This document shows, piece after piece, positions 17,130 through 26,172 of a DNA stretch of 64,000 bases (positions are counted from its first letter, which is position 1; every line of letters begins with the position of its first letter). The stretch comes from Planctomycetota bacterium (GTDB lineage: Bacteria > Planctomycetota > UBA1135 > GCA-002686595): assembly GCA_012959525.1 (NCBI GenBank), contig DUDB01000045.1, forward strand, positions 1-64,000, given 5' to 3'. The position numbers and the translations under genes were made by a program. The notes beneath the pieces were generated by a model. That model was not told the DNA's origin. It worked only from the letters and a program-made list of their open reading frames with translations, and did not search any database.

Positions 17130-18196
17130 ATCTGGTACTCGTGACCCAGGTACTCGACCGGCAGGACGCCGTGCTGGGCTTTGTCGTGCGGTGGGTGGAG
17201 GGGTTGGCTTCGCGCGTCGGGAAACTGCGGGTGGTGGCTCTGGAAGTGGGGGACGTGAGCGGGCTGCCGGACAACGTGGACGTGCGTGTCCTCGGGCGGC
17301 GTGGTTTTCTTGGGCGCTACCTGCGCTACCGCGGGATCTTGAAGGAGGCGTTCGCCGCCGATGGGTTCGACACGCTCCTGACCCACATGGTGCCGCGCTA
17401 CTCGACCCTGGCTGCGGGGCTTGCCGAGCGTCACAAGGTGGGACACTTCCTGTGGTACACCCACAAAGGCGTGGATAAACGCCTGACGCAGGCGGTGGAA
17501 GTGGTCCAAAAGGTGTTCACGGCCTCCTCAGAATCCATGCGCGTGGACACCCCCAAGAAAACCGTCACCGGCCACGGGATCGACCTGCAGCACTTCCAGC
17601 CGCGGGGCGCGGTCTCACCCCCGGGGGGACGACTGCGACTGCTCTCCGTGGGGCGGTTGACGCCGGCGAAGGACCCGCTGACCCTGTTGCGTGGGTTGGC
17701 GCTGCTGGTGGAGCGCGGGCTGGACGTGGAATTGGACTGGGCCGGTGGCGCCTTGGCTGGAGGTGATGACGCCTACGGGGACGAGGTCGAGCGGGAGATC
17801 CAGACCCTGGGCCTCGGCGAGCGTGTGCGTCTACACGGCGCGGTGGCCTACCCCCAGATACCGGAGCTCTATCAGCGCGCGGACCTGTTCGTGTCGGGCA
17901 GTCGCACGGGCAGCGTGGACAAGGTCGTGCTCGAGGCCATGGCCTGCGGTCTGCCGGTGCTGACGTGCAACGAGTCCTTCGTGCCCCTGCTCGCTGAGCT
18001 GGGCGGTCAGGCTGAAGTCCTGGGGTTCAAGCCGGGTGATGTGCATGGCTTTGCGCAGCGGGCCCAAACCCTGCTGGAGTTGCCCGCCGATGAGCGCGGC
18101 GGCCTGGGGGCGGACCTGCGTGCCATGGTGGCCAGGGATCACGAGGTGGAGTCCTTGATGGGCCGGCTGGTGCAGGAGATGGGGGGCGCGGCGTGA
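17126..18196 (+). CDS. GT4-family glycosyltransferase
   Basis: A 356-aa GT-B protein starting at a GTG that overlaps the upstream TGA. The N-domain (MNLVLVTQVLDRQDAVLGF) suits the subgroup that begins with a VTQ strand. LLTHMVPRYSTLA and VGHFLWYTHKGVD lie in the acceptor pocket. In the C-domain LRLLSVGRLTPAKDPLTLL and VSGSRTGSVDKVVLEAMACGLP are the phosphate-binding and EX7E-like elements; the first Glu is replaced (SRTGS), as in several WcaC-like enzymes. It overlaps the following GT2 gene by four bases. No membrane segment is seen. Confidence 0.85.
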   Translation: MNLVLVTQVLDRQDAVLGFVVRWVEGLASRVGKLRVVALEVGDVSGLPDNVDVRVLGRRGFLGRYLRYRGILKEAFAADGFDTLLTHMVPRYSTLAAGLAERHKVGHFLWYTHKGVDKRLTQAVEVVQKVFTASSESMRVDTPKKTVTGHGIDLQHFQPRGAVSPPGGRLRLLSVGRLTPAKDPLTLLRGLALLVERGLDVELDWAGGALAGGDDAYGDEVEREIQTLGLGERVRLHGAVAYPQIPELYQRADLFVSGSRTGSVDKVVLEAMACGLPVLTCNESFVPLLAELGGQAEVLGFKPGDVHGFAQRAQTLLELPADERGGLGADLRAMVARDHEVESLMGRLVQEMGGAA

Positions 18197-19113
18197 CACG
18201 GCCGCAGCCCGAACTGAGCGTGGTGGTAAGCGCCTGGCGTACTCGGGAGCTCCTGCGTACTTGCCTGCAGAGTCTGAAGCCCGTCCACGAAGCCGGGGCA
18301 GAGGTGATCGTGGTGGAGGACGCTGGAGGCGATGGCTCAGACGCCATGGTGCGCGAGGAGTTTGCTTGGGCCGGGCTCAAGGCCCTCGACTCGAACGTGG
18401 GCTACTCGCGTGCCACCAATCTGGGTTGCGCCCAGGCCCAAGGCGAGTATCTGCTCCTGCTCAATGCGGACACCGAGGTGCGCCCCGATGCAGTAGAGGC
18501 CCTGTTGAGCTTCGCCCGCGCCCATCCCGAACATGGAGCGGTAGCCCCGCGTCTGGTGGGGCCGGATGGAGCGACCCAGGCGTCCTGCATGGCCTTCCCC
18601 CGTTGGTCCACGGCGCTCTTTTTCGCGACGCCGCTGGAGCGCATCTGGCCGGGCAGCCCTGAATTGCAGCGCTACTTCATGCGCGATTTTGATCACAAGC
18701 ACGAGCGGGACGTGCCTCAGCCGCCTACCGCAGCACTCCTCATGCCCCGAGCCCTGTGGCAGGAGCTCGCTGGCTTTGACGAGTCCTTCGGGCTCTTCTT
18801 CGGCGACGTGGACCTGGCCCGCCGCCTGGCGAGTCTCGCGCGTCCCATCCGTTTTCTGCCTGCCGCAGAGGTCGTCCACCACGGTGGGGCGAGCACGGGA
18901 CAGCTGCACGACTTCGTGGCCCGCTGGCACGCCGACCGCCTGACCTACTTCCGCAAGCACCACGGCGCCCTGGCGGGCGTCTGGGTCAAGGCCTGCACCA
19001 CCCTGGCCTGGGCCGCGCATGTGATGGCTTGGCCCGTGCGCCGCATGGGAGGTAAGACCAGCGAACCCCTGCGCCCCCTCTGCCGCTCCTTCGGAGCCTT
19101 CCTGGTTTCCTAG
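18193..19113 (+). CDS. GT2-family glycosyltransferase (rhamnosyltransferase-like)
   Basis: A 306-aa GT-A fold inverting glycosyltransferase, the only family 2 member in the cluster. The N-terminus ELSVVVSAWR is the first strand; EVIVVEDAGGDGSD gives the UDP/dTDP-binding Asp; LLLLNADTEVRPDA contains the metal-binding DxD-like Asp pair; and FDESFGLFFGDVDLARRL is the C-terminal E/G-D-V-D-L motif typical of WbbL-type rhamnosyltransferases. Since rmlA and rmlD lie at the far end of this window, dTDP-rhamnose is a plausible donor, but that is inference. It overlaps the upstream gene by four bases. Confidence 0.88.
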   Translation: MTRPQPELSVVVSAWRTRELLRTCLQSLKPVHEAGAEVIVVEDAGGDGSDAMVREEFAWAGLKALDSNVGYSRATNLGCAQAQGEYLLLLNADTEVRPDAVEALLSFARAHPEHGAVAPRLVGPDGATQASCMAFPRWSTALFFATPLERIWPGSPELQRYFMRDFDHKHERDVPQPPTAALLMPRALWQELAGFDESFGLFFGDVDLARRLASLARPIRFLPAAEVVHHGGASTGQLHDFVARWHADRLTYFRKHHGALAGVWVKACTTLAWAAHVMAWPVRRMGGKTSEPLRPLCRSFGAFLVS

Positions 19114-19118
19114 TCGCC

Positions 19119-22091
19119 GTGAGTTCCTCCCTACGCGAACCCCTGGAGCGGGTCCTGGATTGGATGGTGGCCCAGGATCGCGGCGACGGGGCCTTGATCT
19201 GCCCCAAGCACGGGGTGGAGCACACGGGTAAGAGCGCGGGGGCCATCGTCCTGGCCTGTGAGCTGGCGCGCCAGGGCGCGGCCCGCTCGGATCGCCTGTT
19301 CGCGATAGCTCTGGCCCAGGGGCGGCGTCTGGTGGCGCGGCTTGAACGCGAGGGCGAGAGCACCTGCTTCACCTTTCGACCCGGTCGGCACGATCCCTAC
19401 AACTGCTCCAACAACGTGATCGACGGCGGGGCCTGCTCGGACGCCCTGGCCCAGCTGGTCACCACCTTCGGGGAGCGGCTCACCGCTCCCGAGCGGGAGA
19501 GCTTCGAGCATGCTTGCGTGCTCCACGCCCAGACGTATCTGCGCTACGCGGCGACTCAAAAGCCGATCCCCGCCCAGCGGGCCTGGGCCATGACGGGCGT
19601 GGCGGGCGCAGCCCGGTTGAGCGGCCACGAAGTTCTGCACCTGGCAGTGACCGAAGGGGCCATGGGGCTGGCCAGCGAGCAGCACGCCGACGGTAGCTAT
19701 CCCTATCACCCGCTGGATTCGGGAGCGCCGCACCCGGGTTCCTCGGATGTGTCCTCTTACTACCAGGGCCGGGTGAGCGCTTTCCTGCTGTACAGCTTGG
19801 AGAGCGTAGGGATTAACCCGCGCGAGTCGCCCCACGCCGATTCGCTGTGCCGGGGATTGGACTTCTTGGCCGCCCTCTACGGCCCCGATGGTCACAAGTG
19901 CAGTTTGGTGGAGGCCAAGCCCTGGTACTGGGAGGGTGCCGGGGAAGTGGTCAGCCATCCCTTTGACGTGTTCGCCCTGGCTCGCGGCTGGCGCATCTTC
20001 GGCAAGGCGCACCACGGGCGCGCGGCTCTCGCCGCGCACCGGGCCTGGGCCGCTTGCCTGGACCGGGAGGGGAGACCGCGTGCCCGCCGCGCACGGAGCG
20101 GCCGAGAGGACTACCAGTGCTCCCTGTTTTGGGCGGGCCACGCCTCCTGGGCCGCGCGCGCTCTACCCGACCTGGAGGCGCTGGAGGCGCTGGAGGTGGC
20201 GGGTGGGGACGTCGCGACCGCCATGCCGGCCGTGCAGGCATTCGAACAGGCTTCGCTCTATCGCTTGGAGAACGAGCACCTCATCGCCTGGGTGCGCGGG
20301 TCTCGGCCGGGCCGCAGTGCCATGCACGGTAGCCCCCATGGTGCGGGCCTGCTGCGTGTTGTGAGCAAGGCCACGGGCGCGGAGTTGTTGGAACGATCCA
20401 TGGACGGGAGCCCGGGTGGGGCGCCCGTCCCCGCAGAGTGGGCGGCTCGGGCGGGAGTGTGGAACTTCGCTCGCGGCCTGGGCGCAGGGGCCACGGACCT
20501 GCGTTTTTCCCTTTGGTTGGCCCGCGCGGCCTGGCGCGCGCGAGGGCTGCGGGCCGCCCTGGGGGAGCCCGTGCGCCGACTGCGCGACGGCGCCCTGGCC
20601 TTCGCCTCCCCGCGCGTTCGCAGCGACATGGACCTGGCGCCCGCCTGCCGCGTTACGCCACAGGGGGTGCAACTCGAGTCCCGCTTGGCGCGCCGCGATG
20701 GTCAGGCGCTACCTGGATCCCGGCTGCTCCGTGTCTTCGAGTTGGATGAGACGGGGCTGCGGGTAGACGACCAACTGGTCGAGTCGGGGGCCGCGAAGTC
20801 GGTGCGCTACGCACTGCCGGGCGCAGCGCGTGGCGTCGAGCAAGGGGAAGGCCGCGTGCGCTACCGCCTGGTCGCTCCGGACAAGGCCTCCGCCAGCAAC
20901 CCTGCGCCGCTGGCTCTCGTCGCCAACGCGCGCATGCCCTCCCAGCGCGCCCAGTCCTTGCAGGTGGCCCAGGTGGCGGCTGCCTTCCAGTCCCTGGGGG
21001 CGGCAACGACCCTCTACTACGCGCGGCGCCGGGATACCCCGGTGCTGGATTCCGCGGAGTTGCTGGCTCGCTACGGTGTGTCGGACTCGGCCGTGGATAC
21101 CGTCGCCCTGCCCTGTGTGGACTGGATCGAGCGCCTGCCCCGTGCTCTGCAATTCCCTCCCGCACGTCTGCAGGAGTGGTCCTTTGCGCGCTCGGCCCTG
21201 AAGGTGCTGGGCGGGTTGGGTGAGGGGGCACGCATCCTGACCCGCGAAGTCGAAATCGCTCATGGCTTGCGCGCGCGCGCGCGTGTGTTTCTCGAAGTGC
21301 ACCGTGTGCCGGGTGGTCGCCTGAGGCGCCGCTGGTTGCTGCAGGCTGCCGCCGAGTTGACCGGGATCGTGGCAATCTCTGAGGGCGTCGAGGAGGACCT
21401 CATCGAGCTGGGTGTGAACCCGCAGTGCATCCACGTGGCCCACGACGGGGTGGATTTGCAGCGCTTTGCAGATCTGCCCACCCGGAACGAAGCCCGAGCA
21501 GCCCTGGGCTTGGAGGAGCGCGAACACCTGGTGGTCTACACCGGCGGGTTGATGGAGTGGAAGGGGGTGGATGGGGTCCTGACGGCGGCGCGTCAGCTGC
21601 CCGACGTGCAGTTCGTGATCGCCGGAGGGATGGATGCGGACGTGGCGCGCTTGCGGGATCTGGCCGCTGACCTGCCGAACCTGCGCCTGGATGGGTTCCA
21701 ACCCGCCGAGCGCGTGCCGCTCTACCTGGCTGCCGGGGATCTGGGTCTGGTGCCGAACCGTTCGACCCCGGCCATCAGCGCCCGCTACACCTCGCCCCTC
21801 AAGGTGTTCGAAGCCATGGCGGCGGCTCTGCCCCTGGTGTGCTCCGATCTGCCGAGCCTGCGGGCTCTGCTCTCCGCTGAGGAGGCCGAGTTTGTGGCCC
21901 CCGACGACGGCCGGGCACTGGCGACAGGCATCGAGGGGCTGCTGGCGGATGAGGGCCGGCGCTCACGACTGGCCGCGGCCATGGCCGCCCGCGCCGCGCA
22001 GCACTCCTGGCAGGCGCGCGCCCGGCAGCTCCTGCTCTGGATGGACGAACGCGAAACCTTGAGCGCCGCCACGAAGCCGGTGGGATCTTGA
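19119..22091 (+). CDS. Bifunctional protein: alpha/alpha-toroid (lyase/hydrolase-like) domain fused to GT4 glycosyltransferase
   Basis: The 990-aa product starts at GTG 19119, 5 bp after the preceding stop. Residues 1 to about 400 lack a signal peptide and are rich in helices with repeated aromatic/Gly motifs (NNVIDGGACSDAL, DGSYPYHP, DVSSYYQGRVSAFLLYSLE, PWYWEGAGEVVSHPFDVFAL). That pattern resembles (alpha/alpha)n-toroid enzymes such as heparinase-like lyases or unsaturated glycuronyl hydrolases. About 400-590 looks beta-rich, as in the sandwich that follows such toroids. From about 597 a complete GT4 begins (ANARMPSQRAQSLQVA), with AISEGVEEDLIELGV, VVYTGGLMEWKGVDGVL and YTSPLKVFEAMAAALPLV. 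The GT4 call is firm; the toroid call is pattern-based. A cytoplasmic toroid fused to a glycosyltransferase could edit or hold the growing glycan. Confidence 0.7.
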   Translation: MSSSLREPLERVLDWMVAQDRGDGALICPKHGVEHTGKSAGAIVLACELARQGAARSDRLFAIALAQGRRLVARLEREGESTCFTFRPGRHDPYNCSNNVIDGGACSDALAQLVTTFGERLTAPERESFEHACVLHAQTYLRYAATQKPIPAQRAWAMTGVAGAARLSGHEVLHLAVTEGAMGLASEQHADGSYPYHPLDSGAPHPGSSDVSSYYQGRVSAFLLYSLESVGINPRESPHADSLCRGLDFLAALYGPDGHKCSLVEAKPWYWEGAGEVVSHPFDVFALARGWRIFGKAHHGRAALAAHRAWAACLDREGRPRARRARSGREDYQCSLFWAGHASWAARALPDLEALEALEVAGGDVATAMPAVQAFEQASLYRLENEHLIAWVRGSRPGRSAMHGSPHGAGLLRVVSKATGAELLERSMDGSPGGAPVPAEWAARAGVWNFARGLGAGATDLRFSLWLARAAWRARGLRAALGEPVRRLRDGALAFASPRVRSDMDLAPACRVTPQGVQLESRLARRDGQALPGSRLLRVFELDETGLRVDDQLVESGAAKSVRYALPGAARGVEQGEGRVRYRLVAPDKASASNPAPLALVANARMPSQRAQSLQVAQVAAAFQSLGAATTLYYARRRDTPVLDSAELLARYGVSDSAVDTVALPCVDWIERLPRALQFPPARLQEWSFARSALKVLGGLGEGARILTREVEIAHGLRARARVFLEVHRVPGGRLRRRWLLQAAAELTGIVAISEGVEEDLIELGVNPQCIHVAHDGVDLQRFADLPTRNEARAALGLEEREHLVVYTGGLMEWKGVDGVLTAARQLPDVQFVIAGGMDADVARLRDLAADLPNLRLDGFQPAERVPLYLAAGDLGLVPNRSTPAISARYTSPLKVFEAMAAALPLVCSDLPSLRALLSAEEAEFVAPDDGRALATGIEGLLADEGRRSRLAAAMAARAAQHSWQARARQLLLWMDERETLSAATKPVGS

Positions 22092-22119
22092 CTGCATCGG
22101 CCATTCACAGGGGCTACCC

Positions 22120-23331
22120 TTGCCTTGCGCACCGACCGGTGCCGCTACGCCCTTGAGAGTTCTGTACCTGACCGACTCCCTCTCCGACCTCGATGGGGTG
22201 GGACGCTATGGGATGCGCCTGCTGGCCGCCCTGGAGGAGGCCAGCCCGGGGCTGGAGGTGCACGTGCTCCTGGCCCGCAAGCACCGGCCCACTTCATCGC
22301 AGGTGCCCGCACACTGGAAGGTCGAGGTGGCGTTGCCGCCGGACTACTTCTACTACATGACGCCCCTGCGCTACTGGGTGTGGCGCATCCTCGGCACCTG
22401 GAACACCTGGCGCGCGGCGCGTCATGCGGACCTGGTGCATGCGATCAAGGACTATCCCCACAACCACCTGGCCCTGGCCGGGGCGCGTCTGGCGGGCAAG
22501 CCCTGTCTGGCCACCGCGCACGGCACCTACACCATCGAGCCCCTGCTCTCCAAGCGGCACGGAGCGCGGGCCAGGCAGGTGCTGGCCAGCTTCCAGCAGG
22601 TGATCGCAGTCAGTCACTACACCCGGGCGCGACTCCTGGAGCAGATGCAAGAGGTCGAGGGACTGGCAGAGCGCGTCCAGGTCATTACCAACTGCGTGGA
22701 TGCGGCCAGCTACAGTCAGTCGCGGGAGCTGTCGGACCGTCCGTGGTCGGGAAAGCGCTTCACCCTCTCCATCGGAGAGGTGAAGGAGCGCAAGGGACAT
22801 CATCTCGCCCTGGAGGCCTGGTGTCGGGTGGCACGGGACCACCCCGAGCTGGAGCACTTCATCGTGGGCAACTTGGCTGAGGAAGGGGATGAGAGTGGTT
22901 ACGCGCGACGCCTGCAGGAGCTCGTGAGGGACCAGGGCATGGAGGGGCGCGTGCACTTCCTCGGAAACGTGACCGAGGAGGAGAAGATCGACCTCTTGCA
23001 GCGGGCGGAGGTGTTCATCCACACGCCTGTGACCGCGAGCGATGGGGGCTTTGAGGGATTCGGCATCGTCTACCTTGAGGCCTCCGCCTCCGCCACCGCC
23101 TGCCTCGGGACCCGGGAGTCCGGAGCCGAGGACGCCGTTCAACATGAGCGCACCGGACTGTTGGCCGATCCCACTGTGGAGTCCGTGCAGGTGGCCTTGG
23201 CCCGACTGCTGGCCGACGCCGGCCTGCGTGAGCGCATGGGCGCCGAAGGGGTGCAGTTCGCATCCGAGTCCAGTTGGGACCACAATGCCGCCCGGGTACT
23301 GGACCTGTACACGGCCGCACTGCTCTCATGA
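22120..23331 (+). CDS. GT4-family glycosyltransferase
   Basis: A GT-B glycosyltransferase of up to 403 aa from TTG 22120; TTG 22153 gives a more typical beginning (RVLYLTDSLSDLDGVGRYG), so the true start is uncertain. LVHAIKDYPHNHL and CLATAHGTYTIEPL form the acceptor part. The C-domain contains TLSIGEVKERKGHHLALEAW, FLGNVTEEEKIDLLQRAEVF and SDGGFEGFGIVYLEASASATA, where FEGFGIVYLEA is the EX7E signature. It lies 28 bp after the fusion gene and overlaps the next GT4 by four bases. Specificity is unknown. Confidence 0.86.
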   Translation: MPCAPTGAATPLRVLYLTDSLSDLDGVGRYGMRLLAALEEASPGLEVHVLLARKHRPTSSQVPAHWKVEVALPPDYFYYMTPLRYWVWRILGTWNTWRAARHADLVHAIKDYPHNHLALAGARLAGKPCLATAHGTYTIEPLLSKRHGARARQVLASFQQVIAVSHYTRARLLEQMQEVEGLAERVQVITNCVDAASYSQSRELSDRPWSGKRFTLSIGEVKERKGHHLALEAWCRVARDHPELEHFIVGNLAEEGDESGYARRLQELVRDQGMEGRVHFLGNVTEEEKIDLLQRAEVFIHTPVTASDGGFEGFGIVYLEASASATACLGTRESGAEDAVQHERTGLLADPTVESVQVALARLLADAGLRERMGAEGVQFASESSWDHNAARVLDLYTAALLS

Positions 23332-24596
23332 AAGTTCTCTTCCTGTGTGAAATCGACGACCCGCGGGTGGGGTCCTCCACCCGCCAGATGTACCAGCACG
23401 CCCGCTGCCTGGTCGCAGACGGGCATGCCGTGCGGGTGCTCTCCTGCGTGCGTTCCAAGGAGGAGGCGGGCCAGGTCACCATCGAGGGCGTGGAGGTCAC
23501 CCGGGTCTGGTCCGACTACCCGGTGCGCTTCCGTGCCTGGAGGTCCCTGCACAACAAGGTCATCGATGGACCCCTCGATGCCCTCTTGGGGGAGTGGAAA
23601 CCCGACGTGGTGCACGCGCATCTCATCCACACCCACATCGGCTACCAGGCCCTGACCCAGGCCGCCCGCTCCGGTGCGGCGGTCGTGTTCACGGCGCACG
23701 ACGTGATGACCTTCTGCTACCAGAAGCTGACCTGCTTCCACGGTGGGGAGGAGCACGGTGGCACCCTGAACGACGTGCAGGCGCGACTGAGCAAGTGCAT
23801 CCCCTGTCAGCGCCTGCGCTTCCGCCCCGGACGCAACGGCCGTATCCGAGAGGTGTTGCAGCGCGACGTTCACCGTCTGACGGTGGTTTCCGATGCGTTG
23901 GGGGAGGTGCTGCGCGCCAATGGCCTGCGTGTGGATCGCACGGTGCACAATGCGTTGGCGCTCACGAGTGTCGTGGATCCCGAAGTCAAGCGCACTTTTC
24001 GTACGCGCTACGATCTGAACGGCAAGTTGGTTCTGGGTTTGGGAGGGCGTCTGCACGAACAGAAAGGAGTGGGCAAGCTCCTGGAGATGCTCAAGGTGCT
24101 GCAGTCGCGTTTCGGCAACCTGCGTCTGCTCTTGATGGGCAAGCGCGACGTGTACGACCGCGAGTTCAAGCAACGCGCCCATGAGTTGGGCGTGCAGCGC
24201 ATGATCGTGGGCACCGGCTGGCTGGAAGGTGGTGATCTGGCCGCCGCGTACAGTTCGTGTGACGTGTTCGTCACGCCCTCCCTTTGCTTCGATACCTTCG
24301 GGCTCGTCAACCTCGAAGCCATGGAGCACGGGTTGCCCGTGGTGGCCACCTCCATGGGGGGCTCGCGCGAGGTGGTCCTGGAGGGAGAGACCGGATTCAT
24401 CGCCAACCCTTTCGACGTGCCCGCCTACGCGGATCGCATTGCGACCCTCCTGGCTGATCCGGATCTGCGCCAGCGCATGGGACGCGCTGGCCGAGAGCGA
24501 TTGGAATCCCATTTTGGGATAGAGCGACTCCACGGGGATTTCCTGGAGGAGTACGCAGCGGCTCGTCTGGCCCTGGGTGGCGGCAGCCCAGTCTGA
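23328..24596 (+). CDS. GT4-family glycosyltransferase
   Basis: A 422-aa GT-B enzyme beginning MKVLFLCEIDDPRVGSSTRQM at an ATG that overlaps the upstream TGA. The acceptor half has VVHAHLIHTHIGYQAL and VFTAHDVMTFCYQKLTCFHGG; a Cys pair (CIPCQ) follows, as in several WcaC-like proteins. The C-domain contains LGLGGRLHEQKGVGKLLEML and SLCFDTFGLVNLEAMEHGLPVV (EX7E variant). It is the last gene of the contiguous glycosyltransferase run; a 169-bp gap follows before the radical SAM gene, so transcription may end or restart there. Confidence 0.87.
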   Translation: MKVLFLCEIDDPRVGSSTRQMYQHARCLVADGHAVRVLSCVRSKEEAGQVTIEGVEVTRVWSDYPVRFRAWRSLHNKVIDGPLDALLGEWKPDVVHAHLIHTHIGYQALTQAARSGAAVVFTAHDVMTFCYQKLTCFHGGEEHGGTLNDVQARLSKCIPCQRLRFRPGRNGRIREVLQRDVHRLTVVSDALGEVLRANGLRVDRTVHNALALTSVVDPEVKRTFRTRYDLNGKLVLGLGGRLHEQKGVGKLLEMLKVLQSRFGNLRLLLMGKRDVYDREFKQRAHELGVQRMIVGTGWLEGGDLAAAYSSCDVFVTPSLCFDTFGLVNLEAMEHGLPVVATSMGGSREVVLEGETGFIANPFDVPAYADRIATLLADPDLRQRMGRAGRERLESHFGIERLHGDFLEEYAAARLALGGGSPV

Positions 24597-24765
24597 CCAG
24601 GAGGGGTAGCCGGCCTCCCCCGGATGCTCTAAAGGACCCTGGTCCCGATAGTCGATTAGGCCCCTGGACCCCTGTCCTCCTTTGCGGAAACCTTCCGTGT
24701 GGGGTAGATTTGGGTCCTACGGACTCTCATCCCGGGCTCTCGAAGTCCTTCGCTCACCCGCCTCC

Positions 24766-26172
24766 ATGCGCAAGACCCTTCTCACCTACGTCAAGCCTCA
24801 CGTGCAGGAAGACCCGCTCTCCATGATCTTGGGGATCGGCTACATGGGTGCCATGCTCGAGCGCGAGGGCATCCCGATCGAACTGCACGACGAGCGCGTG
24901 GCCACCGACCAGGAGATGAAGGCCGCCATCGAGCGTAACGAGGTCATCGGCTTCAGTGCGCTGACCCCCAACATCCGGCGCGCCATCGCCTGGGCCAAGT
25001 ACGCTAAGGAGCAGGGCAAGATCACAGTCATGGGGGGGCCCCACGCGTCCGTGGACCAGGGCGTGTTCCTGGACACCGGCCACTTCGACTACGTGCTCAA
25101 GGGCGAAGCGGAATACACCTTCCCCCAGATGCTGAAGGCCATCGACGGCAACGACGACGCGGCTCTACAAGAGGTCCCGGGTCTAGCTGCCTGGCGCGAC
25201 GGACAATTGGCTTTCGACAGCCAGGCGCCGCCCCTGATCAAGAAGTTGGACGAGCTCCCCATTCCGGCACGCCACTTGCTGCCCATGGAGACCTACTTCA
25301 AGAACAACCCCGAGCACCTGTGCTACATCTTCACGACGCGCGGCTGCCCCTTCAAGTGCATCTTCTGCCAGAAGGAGCTCACGGGCCGCGGCTTCCGGGT
25401 GCGCTCCACCGAGGCCATCGTCGATGAGCTCGAGCACCTCATCAAGACCTACGATCCGGGCGTGATCCTGTTCGTGGACGAGATCCTGACTCTGCGCAAG
25501 AAACGCATCCATGAGATGTGTGACGAGATCCTGCGCCGTGGCCTGAAGTTCGAGTGGGTGGCCAACACGCGTGCGGACTGCGTGGACTACCCGCTGCTCA
25601 AGCACATGCACCGTGCGGGCTGTCGTCGCATCTACTACGGCTGGGAGTCCGGTTCCCAGCGCATGCTCGACGTGCTCAAGAAGGACCTGACCCCCGAGGT
25701 CATCATCAACGCCGCCAAGATGACCCGGCGCGCGGGCATCTGGGCCAAGGTCTACCTGATCGTGGGTTCACCGGGCGAGACGGCCGCCGATATCGAAGAG
25801 ACCGAGAAGGTGCTGCGCCTCGCTGGTCCGGATCTGATCCGCATCTCGGTGTTCAATCCGCTGATCGGCACCGAGTCCTGGGATAACTACCAGGCCAACA
25901 TCGATATTGCCGACCTCTCGGAGAACTACGTGTCCTCTAACCGCTCCGGTTACAAGCACGAGAACTTCACCCAGGTGGGTCTCGAGGAGATGCGCAAGAA
26001 CATGGTGCGCTCCTACGAGCGTTGGTACTACTCCATGCCCCAGCGCACCAAGCGCTTCTATGAGCGCGCGCTGTACTACATGGAGAACCCCGTCTTCGGT
26101 CGCAAGCGACTGGGCCGGGCCGTGGGCCTCGTGCCTCCGCCCAAGCGGCACGTGGTCACGAGTCACCACTAG
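24766..26172 (+). CDS. B12-binding domain radical SAM protein
   Basis: The 468-aa protein pairs an N-terminal cobalamin-binding-like Rossmann domain (about 1-150; ILGIGYMGAMLEREG, VIGFSALTPNIRRAI, ITVMGGPHAS) with a radical SAM core whose cluster motif is Cys194-x3-Cys198-x2-Cys201 in RGCPFKCIFC. The usual DxHxxG cobalamin motif is not obvious, as in BchE-like members. Such enzymes do methylations or other radical chemistry on unactivated carbons. ATG 24766 is chosen because upstream residues look non-coding. It follows the glycosyltransferase run and may modify a sugar or lipid, but no substrate is known. Its stop codon shares CTAG with the stop of the convergent gene. Confidence 0.88.
   Translation: MRKTLLTYVKPHVQEDPLSMILGIGYMGAMLEREGIPIELHDERVATDQEMKAAIERNEVIGFSALTPNIRRAIAWAKYAKEQGKITVMGGPHASVDQGVFLDTGHFDYVLKGEAEYTFPQMLKAIDGNDDAALQEVPGLAAWRDGQLAFDSQAPPLIKKLDELPIPARHLLPMETYFKNNPEHLCYIFTTRGCPFKCIFCQKELTGRGFRVRSTEAIVDELEHLIKTYDPGVILFVDEILTLRKKRIHEMCDEILRRGLKFEWVANTRADCVDYPLLKHMHRAGCRRIYYGWESGSQRMLDVLKKDLTPEVIINAAKMTRRAGIWAKVYLIVGSPGETAADIEETEKVLRLAGPDLIRISVFNPLIGTESWDNYQANIDIADLSENYVSSNRSGYKHENFTQVGLEEMRKNMVRSYERWYYSMPQRTKRFYERALYYMENPVFGRKRLGRAVGLVPPPKRHVVTSHH

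Noticed and set aside
23139..24533. 464-codon open frame on the minus strand
   Set aside because: Entirely antisense to a well-supported GT4 gene.
24597..24765. Cobalamin riboswitch upstream of the B12-type radical SAM gene
   Set aside because: I looked for the B12-box-like conserved core and paired helices and saw none in this 169-bp gap.
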